Source: Desulfospira joergensenii DSM 10085
GTDB lineage: Bacteria > Desulfobacterota > Desulfobacteria > Desulfobacterales > Desulfobacteraceae
DNA: 64,000 nucleotides
Direction of reading: 5' to 3'
Assembly (NCBI RefSeq): GCF_000420085.1
Contig: NZ_ATUG01000001.1
Location: forward strand, 992,001-1,056,000
A program made the translations under genes and the position numbers. Shown here in pieces: positions 27,419-37,251 of this stretch (position 1 is its first letter; every line of letters starts with the position of its first letter). Under the pieces are notes generated by a model that was not told where the DNA came from, searched no databases, and saw only the letters and a program-made list of their open reading frames with translations.

Positions 27419-27814
27419 CTATGGGGTTCCATGGTCCAGAACATCCCGGACCGTACCCAGAAGGTCTTCCATATCAAAGGGTTTGATCAATACCCGGGCC
27501 AGACTCACTTTATCCGTTATCTCAGGGGTCATGTTGGTCCCGGAGCACATGATGGCCAGGATCCCGGGCCGGATCCGCTGAATTTCCCCGATCAGACGAT
27601 CCCCCGGGATTTCCGGCATGGAATAGTCGGTGATGACCAGGTCATATCTCAGGGGATCCGCCCTGAAAAACTCCAGGGCCTGTCTTGAGCTGGTCATGAT
27701 ATCCACCCGGTACCCGAAGTCCTCCAGCATCTCCTTTCCCACATCTGCGATATAGGATTCGTCATCTACAAACAAAATGGTCTCGCTTCCCCCCTTGGGG
27801 ATGGTCTTTTCCAT
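27419..27814 (-). CDS. Single-domain response regulator
   Basis: The 131-residue protein is only a receiver domain: DDE at residues 17-19, phospho-acceptor in DLVITDYSMPEIPG, switch Ser in MCSGTN and Lys-Pro in VLIKPFD. It resembles CheY-like shuttle receivers used with hybrid kinases. It lies between the S1-domain protein and the HAD hydrolase, both on the same strand within a few bases. Confidence 0.87.
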   Translation of the reverse strand: MEKTIPKGGSETILFVDDESYIADVGKEMLEDFGYRVDIMTSSRQALEFFRADPLRYDLVITDYSMPEIPGDRLIGEIQRIRPGILAIMCSGTNMTPEITDKVSLARVLIKPFDMEDLLGTVRDVLDHGTP

Positions 27815-27829
27815 TTGTCATCCCCGCGG

Positions 27830-29278
27830 CTATTTATTTTTCTTCATGGCTTCCCGGAGAACGCTTTCCAGGGTTCCCATGGGCCTGGCCTTCTCCGTTT
27901 TTACAAATTGTTTCCAATTGTCCGGGTCTTTTTGATCCGGGGGAACCAGGGTCATTCTCCGTTTTTCCTCATCCACTTCCTGGACCAGGATCTGAACCGG
28001 ATCCCCCGGCTTGAGCTTGTCATACTCCTTGGCAGAAGCTGAATTTTTTATGCTGGACAGGGGCATGAGGCCGGTAATTCCCGGCTCCAGGTTGATAAAC
28101 AGACCGAACTGCTCCCTTTTTTCAATCTGTCCTTCCATGACCGTGCCCGGGACATATTTTACGCCGGCACCGGTCCAGGGATCCCCCAGGGCATCCTTGA
28201 TGCTCAGGGAAACCCGCTTGGAGTCCATATCAATGGCCTTGATCACCACCTGGACCGTTTCTCCCTGTTCCACCGCATCCTCGGGCCTGAGCACCCTCCG
28301 GGTATGGCTCATCTCACTGATATGGACCAGACCGTCCACCCCCGGGGCGATCTCCACAAAAGCGCCAAAGGGTGCCAGCCGGACCACCTTCCCGGAGACC
28401 TGGTCTCCGACTGTAAAGCTTTCTTCCATTCTGTCCCAGGGATTGTCGGATGTCTGCTTGATGGACAGGGAGATTTTAGGCGCCCCCTTTTCCCGGGTTT
28501 CTATTTTCAGCAGTTTCACCATCACCGAATCTCCGGCCCGGAGAATCTCTTCGGGCTTCTCCACCCGGGACCAGCTCAGCTCAGATATATGGGCCATGCC
28601 CTCCAGCCCGGGAATCAGTTCAATGAATGCACCATAGGACATGAGCTTGGTCACGGTTCCCGGGACGGTATCTCCCTGGGAAACCTTTGCCAGAAAAGCT
28701 TCCTGGTCTTCCCTGATCTTCTCAAGGAGGAGTTCCTTCCTGGAAACCACGATGTTCCTGCCCCTTTCTTCGTACTTGGTGATGAGAAAATGGTGGGACT
28801 GGCCCAGGTAGGCTTCCCCCTCTTCCACGTAACGGACATCCATCTGACTCACCGGACAAAAGGCCCTTTTCCCCAGAAGATCCACGGAGAATCCCCCCTT
28901 GACAACACCAGTCACCTTTCCCTCCACAGGAGTTCCGGCCTGGAATGCATCCTGGATCATGGCGGCCTTTCCCGCACCGGATATGGCCTTGGAAAGGATG
29001 ATTTCACTCTCGCTCATGGAAACCACGTAGAGCTTCACCTCATCCCCCGGCTGGTAGGGGAACTCACCATTTTCATCCAGAAGCTCCAGTTTGTCCACAA
29101 CCCCGTCGCTCTTGGTACCGGTGTCCACATAAACCCGGGTTTTGCCCACGGATATGATCCGGCCTTCCACCATATCCCCCTCTTTCAGGTCCCGGTTTAT
29201 CTTTTCATCATAGGATTCAAAAAGTTCTTCAAAGCTCATCCCATCCATATTTTCCGATTCGTCAAACTTGTCTGTCAT
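27830..29278 (-). CDS. S1 RNA-binding domain protein (ribosomal protein S1-like)
   Basis: The 482-residue protein has five S1 repeats, beginning near residues 38, 123, 205, 290 and 378, each with the VxGxVxxxxxxGxFV pattern (for example GTVTKLMSYGAFIELIPG and GKVVRLAPFGAFVEIAPG followed by GLVHISEMS). Ribosomal S1 usually has six repeats and is larger, so this may be an S1 paralogue acting in translation or RNA decay. A possible sigma-70-like promoter (TTTACA and TATAGT, 15-base spacer) lies upstream on the minus strand near 29320-29350. Confidence 0.88.
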   Translation of the reverse strand: MTDKFDESENMDGMSFEELFESYDEKINRDLKEGDMVEGRIISVGKTRVYVDTGTKSDGVVDKLELLDENGEFPYQPGDEVKLYVVSMSESEIILSKAISGAGKAAMIQDAFQAGTPVEGKVTGVVKGGFSVDLLGKRAFCPVSQMDVRYVEEGEAYLGQSHHFLITKYEERGRNIVVSRKELLLEKIREDQEAFLAKVSQGDTVPGTVTKLMSYGAFIELIPGLEGMAHISELSWSRVEKPEEILRAGDSVMVKLLKIETREKGAPKISLSIKQTSDNPWDRMEESFTVGDQVSGKVVRLAPFGAFVEIAPGVDGLVHISEMSHTRRVLRPEDAVEQGETVQVVIKAIDMDSKRVSLSIKDALGDPWTGAGVKYVPGTVMEGQIEKREQFGLFINLEPGITGLMPLSSIKNSASAKEYDKLKPGDPVQILVQEVDEEKRRMTLVPPDQKDPDNWKQFVKTEKARPMGTLESVLREAMKKNK

Positions 29279-29389
29279 ACCTCTTCTCCGCGGAATTATT
29301 ATTTACCAGTGTCTACTATACTGTAAACAAGCGGCTGTAAAGTGAAAAAGCTCAATTTCTGGGACTCCCTGGAAACCTGAAGCTGCTCT

Positions 29390-31252
29390 TCATTGGGAAT
29401 TGAGATGGGTGATCAGGATTTGGGCGCTCTTCTTATTCATGCCGGGCAGGGCCGCAATCTCTTCCAGACCGGCTTTTTTCATCTTTTCAATCCCCTTGAA
29501 ACGGGTCAAAAGACTTTTCCTCCGCATGGGGCCGATGCCGGGAATCGTATCCAGGACAGAGAGGCTCCCCCGCTTTTCCCGCCGCTTTCTCTGGAAGCTG
29601 ATGGCAAACCTGTGGGCCTCGTCCCGGACCTGCTCCAGGAGAAAAAGTCCTTTTTTGGCCTGGCCGATATTCAGGGGATTGGACCGGCCCGGGATGTAGA
29701 TTTTGTCCTCGGTCTCCCCTTTGGCCGCGTTTTTCTTGGCCAGGCCGGCCAGGGCAAATTCATTTTCAATGCCCAGGTCCCGCAGAACGGCCAGGGCCAT
29801 GTTGAGTTGGCCCTTGCCCCCGTCCACCACCAGGAGATCAGGCCAGGTCATGGTCTTTCCGGAACCTGAAAACCTGCGCTCAAGGACCTGGAACATATAG
29901 GCATAATCGTCCTGGAACGGGATATCCTTTATAATATACTTGCGGTAGGCCCCCTTGTCCGGACGGCCATGGGTAAACACGGCCATGGAGGAAACCGGAT
30001 CCTGGCCGGATATGTTGGAGTTATCAAAGCATTCGATGCGTTCCGGCGGTTTTTCCATGCCCAGCAGGGTCTGAAGCATGACCATGGAGGCCTGTTCCTC
30101 TTCTTCCCTTTTCAGAAGTTTTTCAAGTTCCCGGGAGGCGTTGCGCAGGGCCATGTCCATGAGTCTTTTTTTCTCCCCCCTTGCCGGGACATGGATCACA
30201 AGCGTCTTTCCCCGGCGCTCCTTCAGATTCTGTTCAAGGATGGTCTGATTTTCCATCTCCCGGCTCACCAGGATGTCCGAGGGGATAAACCCGCTTTTTT
30301 CATAGTACTGATCCAGGAAGGCAGACAGAATCTCATCCTCTTCCTTGAACCCCAGATGGGCCGGATAATGGGCCGTATCGATGAGGCGGCCGGACCTCAC
30401 CATCATTACGGTGACCACGGCCCTGCCCCTGTCCGATGCCAGGGCAAAGATATCCCTGTCCTGCATGTCCGGGCAGACCACGGCCTGTTTTTCCATGACA
30501 TTTTTTATGGCAAAGATGGTATCCCGGACCTGGGCGGCCTTTTCAAACTCATGGACCTTGGCATGGGCTTTCATTTCAGCTTCCAGTTTTTTCAAAACCC
30601 GGCCGGACTTTCCCCTGAGAAAGAGGATCGCATCCCTGACCCTCCGTTTGTAAACTCCGGGGGAGACCGTCATGGTGCAGAGACCCAGGCAGGCCTTGAT
30701 CTGATAGTTGAGACAGGGACGGGACCGGTTCCTGAACTGGGAGTCCCGGCATCTCCTGAGCTTGAAGATCTTCTGGATCTGCTTTAAGGTCTGGTTCACG
30801 CTCCGGGAGGAGGAATAGGGGCCAAAATAAACGGCAGCATCCTCCTGAATCCTCCTGACCCGCTGGATGGAGGGATACTCCTCTTTCATATCCACCCGGA
30901 GCAGGGGATAATTTTTCCCGTCCTTTAAAATCACATTGTACTTGGGCCGGTGCTCCTTGATCAGATTGGATTCCAGGATAAAGGCCTCGTGATCCGAAGC
31001 GGTGATGACCAGGTCAAAATCCTTGATCATGGAGATGAGGACGGCGGTTTTGGGATCGTGGTTCCGGTTTTTTATGAAATAGGAGGAGAGGCGTTTTTTT
31101 AAATTTTTGGCCTTGCCCACATAGATGATCTTGTTTTTCCCGTTCTTCATCAGATAGACCCCCGGACCCGAAGGGGCCTGACGGTACTTTTCCATCAGGT
31201 GTTCCCTTGTTTTTTCCCCTGTCTTCCGGGTTTTTTCTTCAACCTGGCTCAT
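29390..31252 (-). CDS. uvrC: Excinuclease ABC subunit C
   Basis: The 620-residue protein has all expected parts: N-terminal GIY-YIG nuclease (GVYLMKNGKNKIIYVGKAKN), UVR motif near residue 215, the RNase H-like second nuclease domain (ECFDNSNISGQDPVSSMAVF, and VDGGKGQLN), and a C-terminal helix-hairpin-helix pair (IPGIGPMRRKSLLTRF, ALPGMNKKSAQILI). It makes both incisions in nucleotide excision repair. It follows uvrB by three bases. Confidence 0.97.
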   Translation of the reverse strand: MSQVEEKTRKTGEKTREHLMEKYRQAPSGPGVYLMKNGKNKIIYVGKAKNLKKRLSSYFIKNRNHDPKTAVLISMIKDFDLVITASDHEAFILESNLIKEHRPKYNVILKDGKNYPLLRVDMKEEYPSIQRVRRIQEDAAVYFGPYSSSRSVNQTLKQIQKIFKLRRCRDSQFRNRSRPCLNYQIKACLGLCTMTVSPGVYKRRVRDAILFLRGKSGRVLKKLEAEMKAHAKVHEFEKAAQVRDTIFAIKNVMEKQAVVCPDMQDRDIFALASDRGRAVVTVMMVRSGRLIDTAHYPAHLGFKEEDEILSAFLDQYYEKSGFIPSDILVSREMENQTILEQNLKERRGKTLVIHVPARGEKKRLMDMALRNASRELEKLLKREEEEQASMVMLQTLLGMEKPPERIECFDNSNISGQDPVSSMAVFTHGRPDKGAYRKYIIKDIPFQDDYAYMFQVLERRFSGSGKTMTWPDLLVVDGGKGQLNMALAVLRDLGIENEFALAGLAKKNAAKGETEDKIYIPGRSNPLNIGQAKKGLFLLEQVRDEAHRFAISFQRKRREKRGSLSVLDTIPGIGPMRRKSLLTRFKGIEKMKKAGLEEIAALPGMNKKSAQILITHLNSQ

Positions 31253-31255
31253 GCA

Positions 31256-33250
31256 TCATTCCGCCTTGATGGCCTGAAGTTCCCTGATTTTATCCCGGTA
31301 CTGGGCAGCTGTTTCAAACTCCAGCTTTTCCGCGGCCAGGTTCATTTTGTCCTCGAAATCCCGGATCAGGACATCCAGGTCAAGTTCTTTTCCCTCATAC
31401 TCCCGGATCTCTTCATCCACGGAAAGGGATTCCCGGTTGCCCGGCGATTCATTCATGGTATAGTCAAAGGAATTGATATTTTTCCGGATGGTGGCCGGAA
31501 CGATTCCGTGGACCTCGTTGTACTCTCTCTGAATCTCCCGCCGGCGCCGGGTTTCGGCCATGGCCTTTTTCATGGATCCGGTTTCCTTTTCCGCGTACAT
31601 GATGACCTTGCCGAAGACATTCCTGGCCGCCCTCCCGAAGATCTGGATAAAGGAACGGAAGGAACGCAAAAACCCCTCCTTATCCGCATCCAGGATGGCC
31701 ACCAGGGAAACCTCGGGGATATCCAGACCCTCCCGGAGCAGATTGATACCGATGAGCACGTCGAACAGGCCCCGGCGCAGATCCTGGATGATATCGATGC
31801 GTTCCACGGTTCCGATGTCCGAATGGAGATACTTCACCTTGATGTCCAGATCTGCGTAGTATTCGGTCAAATCCTCTGCCATGCGTTTGGTCAGGGTGGT
31901 GACCAGGACCCGCTCTCCCGCCTCCACCCGTTTGATGATCTCCTCGTACAGATCATCCACCTGGTTCTTGGCACTCCTCACATCGAGAGCCGGGTCCAGA
32001 AGTCCTGTGGGCCGGACAATCTGCTCGGCCACCCGGGGACCGGCCTTTTCCATTTCATAGTCTGCCGGAGTGGCAGACACATAGATGATCCGGGGAACCC
32101 GTTTTTTGAACTCCTCAAATTTCAGGGGCCGGTTGTCCACGGCCGAGGGGAGCCTGAACCCGTGCTCCACCAGGGTTTCCTTCCTGGACCGGTCGGCCTT
32201 GTACATGGCTCCCAGCTGGGAAACGGAGATATGACTTTCATCAAAAAACAATAAAAAATCGTCGTCAATATAGTCCAGCAGAGTGGGCGGGGGCTGGCCC
32301 GGGGACCTGCCGGTCAGATGCCTGGAATAATTTTCAATCCCGTTGCAATAACCGATCTCGTTGAGCATCTCGATGTCGTACTGGGTCCGTTCCTCAAGGC
32401 GCTGGGCCTCCAGCAGCTTATTGTTCTCCCTGAAATATGCCAGCCTGGATTTGAGCTCCTTGATAATGCTCTCAACAGCTCTTTTCCGGGTCTGTTTTTT
32501 GGTCACATAGTGGGATGCCGGATAGATGGCCGTCTGGTCAAAGGATTTTAACACTTCCCCCTTAAGGGGATCGATCTCGGAAATCTCCTCAATGGTATCC
32601 CCGAAAAAATCGATGCGTACGGCCCGGTCCTCTTCATAGGCAGGAAAGACCTCCAGACGGTCCCCCCGGACCCGGAACACCCCCCGGTGAAAATCCGTAT
32701 CGTTCCGGGTATACTGGATGTCCACCAGTTTGGCGATGACCGCGTCCCTGGAAATTTCCATGTCCCGGGACAGGGGCACCCTCAGGTCCAGGTAATCTTC
32801 CGGGGCTCCCAGGCCGTAGATACAGGAGACCGAGGCCACAACGATTACATCCTTTCTGGCCAGCACCGACCGGGTGGCGGAATGGCGCATCTTGTCAATG
32901 ACCTCGTTTATGGAAGAATCTTTCTGGATATAGGTGTCGCTGGAGGGGATATAGGCTTCGGGCTGGTAATAATCGTAGTAGGAAACAAAATACTCCACAC
33001 AATTGTCCGGGAAAAGAGTCTTGAATTCGTTGTAGAGCTGGGCAGCCAGGGTCTTGTTGGGGGCAATGATCAGGCTCGGCATTTCCACCCGGGCAATGAT
33101 ATTGGCCATGGTAAAGGTCTTGCCCGACCCGGTCACCCCCAGGAGAACCTGGTGGGGCTCATTGGCCAGAACCCCCTCTGACAGGTATTCAATGGCCTTT
33201 GGCTGATCCCCGGTGGGGGAAAAAGAAGATGTAAGATGAAACAATCCCAT
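31256..33250 (-). CDS. uvrB: Excinuclease ABC subunit B
   Basis: The 664-residue protein is full length. It has Walker [15 protein letters not shown], the beta-hairpin region [12 protein letters not shown], helicase motifs [17 protein letters not shown] and IFGRAARN, and a C-terminal UVR motif that contacts UvrC. It verifies damage in nucleotide excision repair. It is divergent from the CoA-binding protein gene. No clear LexA box was recognised in the 86-base gap. Confidence 0.98.
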   Translation of the reverse strand: MGLFHLTSSFSPTGDQPKAIEYLSEGVLANEPHQVLLGVTGSGKTFTMANIIARVEMPSLIIAPNKTLAAQLYNEFKTLFPDNCVEYFVSYYDYYQPEAYIPSSDTYIQKDSSINEVIDKMRHSATRSVLARKDVIVVASVSCIYGLGAPEDYLDLRVPLSRDMEISRDAVIAKLVDIQYTRNDTDFHRGVFRVRGDRLEVFPAYEEDRAVRIDFFGDTIEEISEIDPLKGEVLKSFDQTAIYPASHYVTKKQTRKRAVESIIKELKSRLAYFRENNKLLEAQRLEERTQYDIEMLNEIGYCNGIENYSRHLTGRSPGQPPPTLLDYIDDDFLLFFDESHISVSQLGAMYKADRSRKETLVEHGFRLPSAVDNRPLKFEEFKKRVPRIIYVSATPADYEMEKAGPRVAEQIVRPTGLLDPALDVRSAKNQVDDLYEEIIKRVEAGERVLVTTLTKRMAEDLTEYYADLDIKVKYLHSDIGTVERIDIIQDLRRGLFDVLIGINLLREGLDIPEVSLVAILDADKEGFLRSFRSFIQIFGRAARNVFGKVIMYAEKETGSMKKAMAETRRRREIQREYNEVHGIVPATIRKNINSFDYTMNESPGNRESLSVDEEIREYEGKELDLDVLIRDFEDKMNLAAEKLEFETAAQYRDKIRELQAIKAE

Positions 33251-33336
33251 GTTTGCGTCCCCTGTTAAAGTGATTATCCTATCACATTAAGTCTCTATTT
33301 TCTATTAGCAACCGCTCAGAAAGACAGGAGGATCAA

Positions 33337-33699
33337 ATGGAAAAGGTAGCTGTGGTCGGCGCAAGCCCCAAAGAAGAAAGATATTCGAACAAGGCCATGA
33401 AAATGCTGGCTGGACACGGGCACACGCCCATTCCCGTTGCACCCGCACATGAAACCATTGAAGGAAAAAAAGTTTTTTCCTCCCTGGGGGAGATCCAGGA
33501 AAAGATCGATACCGTATCCCTCTACCTGGGCCCGGCCCGGCAGGAAACCGTTGTGGAAGAGATCCTGAAGATCAAACCCGGCCGGGTGATATTCAACCCG
33601 GATACGGAAAACCGGGCCGCTGCCGAACGGCTTAAACAGGCCGGTATTGAAGTGGTGGAGGCCTGCACCCTGGTTCTGTTAAAGACAAACCAGTTTTAA
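33337..33699 (+). CDS. CoA-binding domain protein (YccU family)
   Basis: The 120-residue single-domain Rossmann protein opens with VAVVGASPKEERYSNKA and has TVSLYLGPARQETVVEE and VIFNPDTEN, matching CoA_binding_2. Members bind CoA or acyl-CoA; their physiological role is not known. AGGAGG precedes the ATG. It is a single gene divergent from uvrB. Confidence 0.9.
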   Translation: MEKVAVVGASPKEERYSNKAMKMLAGHGHTPIPVAPAHETIEGKKVFSSLGEIQEKIDTVSLYLGPARQETVVEEILKIKPGRVIFNPDTENRAAAERLKQAGIEVVEACTLVLLKTNQF

Positions 33700-33752
33700 T
33701 CTCCCGCCATTGGGGGATCCTGCCTTCCGAGCTTGACATCAAAGGGATATCC

Positions 33753-33872
33753 ATGGCAGTCTATATCGAACAGGAGATCAGGATGGGGTACGATGGGAAA
33801 TTCTGCATTTTCAAAATCTGTCCGACGCAGGGCTTTCCAGACTGCCGCCTGACTCGGGTCAAAGTCCCATGA
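33753..33872 (+). CDS. Possible 39-residue small protein
   Basis: An ATG at 33753, 6 bases after AAAGGGA (33741), opens a 39-codon frame ending TGA at 33872, 16 bases before the GGDEF gene. The product begins MAVYIEQEIRMGYDGK and contains two Cys (FKICPTQGFPDCRL). Spacing and ribosome site suggest translation, perhaps as an upstream gene of the cyclase, but no family is recognised. Confidence 0.4.
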   Translation: MAVYIEQEIRMGYDGKFCIFKICPTQGFPDCRLTRVKVP

Positions 33873-33888
33873 TATAAACAGGCGACCA

Positions 33889-34956
33889 ATGTTAGAAGAT
33901 TTTTACAGAGAATCGGTGGAACAGTCCGGGAATGTCCTGCGAATGGTGCTTCAGCACATTGCAGGCCACAGGCTTCCCTATACCCCCATCACCTATGCCG
34001 TATGGTATGAACACGCCGCCGGAAGAAACCCTGAACTCTCCCGGGAATTGCAGGAACTGGGGCAGGGCGAAATCACCTATGACCAGATGATCAAACTTTT
34101 CCGGCGCCATATCGCCGAAAGCCAGCTCCTGAAGGCGGAAACCAATATCCGGCAATTCCAGAAGGTCCTGACCGAAATCGCCGAGCAATTCGGAAAATCC
34201 GGAGTCAGACTGGATGCCCATGACAATACCTTTAAAAATTATGCCGACGAACTGGGCCGGGCCACATCCATGGAGGCCATCTCCCGGATTGCCCGGAACA
34301 TTCTGGCAGAAACAAAGGCCGTGATCCAATCCACCCGTTCCCTGAAAGACCAGATGGACGCCACAACCATGGAAATTCATTCCCTGAGAAAGGAAATAGA
34401 GGGGATCAAGCAGACGGCCATCACCGATATGCTGACCGGGCTGATCAACCGGCGGGGCCTGGATGAGATCTTTCCCAGGGTTCTGGACAAGGTCCGTCAG
34501 AGCCAGGCCCCCATATCCCTGGCCCTCATGGATATTGACCTTTTCAAGCGGGTGAACGACGAGCACGGCCATCTGATCGGGGACAATGTCCTTAAAATGC
34601 TGGCCCAGGTTCTCAAGGACCATATCAAGGGAAAGGATACGGCCGCCCGGTTCGGGGGAGAAGAATTTCTCCTGGTCCTGCCGGACACCCCCCTTGAAGG
34701 GGCCCGGATCCTCATTGAACAGATCCGGAAAACCCTGGGGAAAATGAAATGGGTGGCCAAGGACACCCGGAAATCCATCGGAATGATCACCGTTTCAACG
34801 GGAATTGCCCAGTACAGGGAGGGGGAAGGGATCGAGGATTTCATCAAGAGAGCCGATAACGGACTTTACTTTGCCAAGCAAACCGGCAGAAACCGGACGA
34901 TAACCGAAGATGAAGTAGTGGAGGGATTCACCCGGGAGAATCCTGCTGCCCAATGA
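33889..34956 (+). CDS. GGDEF diguanylate cyclase
   Basis: The protein has 355 residues. The first 160 residues form a helical domain of unknown type, including a possible coiled coil before the catalytic domain (residues 145-180). The GGDEF domain has FGGEEFLLVLP as active site and TDMLTGLINRRGL at its start. The inhibitory RxxD site is missing (KGKD at that position), so feedback by c-di-GMP is not expected. It is predicted soluble and active. Confidence 0.92.
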   Translation: MLEDFYRESVEQSGNVLRMVLQHIAGHRLPYTPITYAVWYEHAAGRNPELSRELQELGQGEITYDQMIKLFRRHIAESQLLKAETNIRQFQKVLTEIAEQFGKSGVRLDAHDNTFKNYADELGRATSMEAISRIARNILAETKAVIQSTRSLKDQMDATTMEIHSLRKEIEGIKQTAITDMLTGLINRRGLDEIFPRVLDKVRQSQAPISLALMDIDLFKRVNDEHGHLIGDNVLKMLAQVLKDHIKGKDTAARFGGEEFLLVLPDTPLEGARILIEQIRKTLGKMKWVAKDTRKSIGMITVSTGIAQYREGEGIEDFIKRADNGLYFAKQTGRNRTITEDEVVEGFTRENPAAQ

Positions 34957-35033
34957 AATGCTCCCCCTATCCTGAAAAAGGAATTTTTACATCCGCCTTC
35001 CATGGAAACCGACAATAAAAAGGAGTGCCTCCC

Positions 35034-35519
35034 ATGGGCAATCAGAAGTACACCCTGACCATGCTGGTTGAAAATGAACCCGGGGTAACGGCCCGGATTA
35101 CCGGATTATTTGCCGGCCGGGGATATAATATCGAAACCATCTGCGGCGCGCCCACGGCCAACCCCAAGATGTCCAGGATCACCATCACCACCCAGACAAA
35201 CCCCCACCTTCTGGAGCAGTGCAAAAAACAGATCAAAAGGCTTGTCAATGTAATCAAGCTCAGGGACATGACCGGAGAAAAGGCCGTAAAAAGGGAGATG
35301 GCCCTGGTCTGTGTAAAGGCAAGGCCTGAAAACCAGGATCAGATCAAGGAGATCATCCATTCCTTCCGGGGAAAGATCATGGACGAGGGAGGCCAGCACT
35401 ATATCTTTGAGGTGACCGGAGACGAAGACTGTGTGGACCTGATGCTGGAGCAGATGGAGCCCTTTGGGATCAAAAAACTGGCCCGGTCCGGGATACTGGC
35501 CCTGTACAAGGAGTCTTAA
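35034..35519 (+). CDS. ilvN: Acetolactate synthase small (regulatory) subunit
   Basis: The 161-residue ACT-domain protein opens YTLTMLVENEPGVTARITGLFAGRGYNI in its first 40 residues, as in IlvN/IlvH, and is of standard length. It confers valine feedback on acetolactate synthase. ATG 35034, with AGGAG at 35021, is the best start; the GTG at 35025 overlaps the ribosome site. The catalytic subunit ilvB is not adjacent. It overlaps the convergent EF-hand gene by four bases. Confidence 0.93.
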   Translation: MGNQKYTLTMLVENEPGVTARITGLFAGRGYNIETICGAPTANPKMSRITITTQTNPHLLEQCKKQIKRLVNVIKLRDMTGEKAVKREMALVCVKARPENQDQIKEIIHSFRGKIMDEGGQHYIFEVTGDEDCVDLMLEQMEPFGIKKLARSGILALYKES

Positions 35520-36943
35520 AACCAGGCTCTTCGGGAAAAGCCTCTGCCGGCAAAGGAAGAGCCCGGATCCATCATCCGGTAGAATTGATGCCCCGGCCTG
35601 TTTCGTTTTCCCTGCCCCGGATTCAGAAGATCTTCCATTCCTTTTTTCAACTCCTGGATCTCTTTCAGGAGCTGCTCCAGGGGAGTGTCAACCTGTTCCG
35701 GCGCATTCACGAATGGAAAAAAGTCTGCAGGTCCAAACCGCCGGGCAATCATCGATGAAAGGCCTGCTTCCGAAGAAGAATCATCAACCGGATCTCCGGC
35801 TTCACCACCCAGGGTCCCCGGCTTAAAAAAAGACTGGGCCGGGCTTCCCTGATCCGATCCCTTTTCCAGCTTGGCAAGATCGATCTGCTGGACAGATCCC
35901 ACATCCCCGTTTTCAAAGAGGAACATGCCTGAACTCTTTACCCGGCCTTTCAGGGTATCATTGGAATCCTTCAGATCAAATCCCGAGGATGCATTCTCCA
36001 GGTAGATGGCCCCTAGCCCGGCCTCTTTCAAGGTGATCAGCCTGTCTTCACCATTTTCATCCCGGGTCCAGACCTTGAGCTGCCCAAAGATGGCGTCGTT
36101 TTCGTCGATCCAGTTGTTGTTGTCCCCATCATAGGCGGCCAGCTCTTCAAACCCGTTTCCCGTGCCTGGTCCGAAAAGTTCGGATCCGTTGTTGATCTCC
36201 ATGTCGTTGTTTTTATCAAGGGCCAGGAATCCGGAACCCGGAGAGGTGGAGTGAACCCTGTCCATCTCCCCGTCATTGTCCAGGTCAAATTCAAAGGTAA
36301 GGTCTGAGAGAGAAGGTAGACCATGATCCAGACTGATGACCAGGGGATCCACCACCTGCATTTGTTCCATCCTGATCCGGGTCTCCTCCCGGGTCTCGGA
36401 TAAAGAGGCGCGGTCCAGGGCCAGATCCAGGGAAAAGGAAATGGTTCTTCCGTCTTCGGTGACCACGGAACCGGTGGAGGAAAAGGAAGCCTGTTCCTCT
36501 TCATAATGAATGGATGTCCGCTCCAGGAGGAACTCCCGGACCCGGGAACCGGAAAAGCCTGCCCCGGTTTTCCCCCCATCCATGGAAACCGCCCTGCCCT
36601 GCCGGATCCTCCTGACAACCGCTTTCTGATCGATCACCGCTCCCACAAGGGTCTCCATCAGATCCTGATGCTCAAACAGGCCGGTCTCCCCTGTTTTGGA
36701 ATTTTCCACCTTGGATGACGACTCTATCCGGGCCGAATAATTGGATTGGAATTGATCTTGTCTGCTCCCGGAGATGCTTACCCGGTCCGTCAGGGCAATG
36801 GGGGATCCCGCTTCCAGGACCCCCTCCCTCCGGGAAAGGCTCCCGGCCAGTACCCGGGAACTGGATCTTTCCTCCAGGTTCAGGTTCATCTGCTCTGCTG
36901 AACCATTGGATGACAGGACAATGTCCGACCTGGAAATTTTCAT
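35516..36943 (-). CDS. Large hypothetical protein with EF-hand-like calcium loops
   Basis: The protein has 475 residues and no signal peptide. Residues 1-200 are Ser-rich with no recognised domain. Residues 220-290 carry three Asp/Asn-rich loops of EF-hand type: DLDNDGEMDRVH, DKNNDMEINNGSE and DGDNNNWIDENDA. The C-terminus is Pro/Gly-rich with a KEIQELKKGMEDLL coiled segment. Similar proteins are annotated in marine bacteria as VCBS- or calcium-binding hypothetical proteins. The start MKISRSDIVLSS resembles that of FlgM-like and flagellar hook-region proteins, but function is unknown. Confidence 0.7.
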   Translation of the reverse strand: MKISRSDIVLSSNGSAEQMNLNLEERSSSRVLAGSLSRREGVLEAGSPIALTDRVSISGSRQDQFQSNYSARIESSSKVENSKTGETGLFEHQDLMETLVGAVIDQKAVVRRIRQGRAVSMDGGKTGAGFSGSRVREFLLERTSIHYEEEQASFSSTGSVVTEDGRTISFSLDLALDRASLSETREETRIRMEQMQVVDPLVISLDHGLPSLSDLTFEFDLDNDGEMDRVHSTSPGSGFLALDKNNDMEINNGSELFGPGTGNGFEELAAYDGDNNNWIDENDAIFGQLKVWTRDENGEDRLITLKEAGLGAIYLENASSGFDLKDSNDTLKGRVKSSGMFLFENGDVGSVQQIDLAKLEKGSDQGSPAQSFFKPGTLGGEAGDPVDDSSSEAGLSSMIARRFGPADFFPFVNAPEQVDTPLEQLLKEIQELKKGMEDLLNPGQGKRNRPGHQFYRMMDPGSSFAGRGFSRRAWF

Positions 36944-37251
36944 AATTCACTCCCTCCCTGGAGTTTAAAAAGTTCCTGTGCAAGAAATCTCAATGGGCAG
37001 GCATCCCTTGCGCTCCTTTATCTCCTGAAAAAGGAAAGCAGGGCCCGGGCCCGGACAAACATGGGAAAAAGGAAATGGATGTTTTCCATCAAACGGCCAG
37101 GCCCTTTGTTCCTCGAAGAGACTCTCTTCTTTCCCATAGAAATAAGGATCGGCAATTTTTTGTACAGCTTGATTCAAACAAGAAAAAGATAAATGTTGAA
37201 ACTTCCGGAAAATTAATGATATTTAAAAACGTTTGCCAGGTATACTAACCC

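Noticed and set aside
36985..37005. Possible sigma-54 site upstream of the EF-hand gene
   Set aside because: TTGCA is present but the required GG ten bases before GC is TT.
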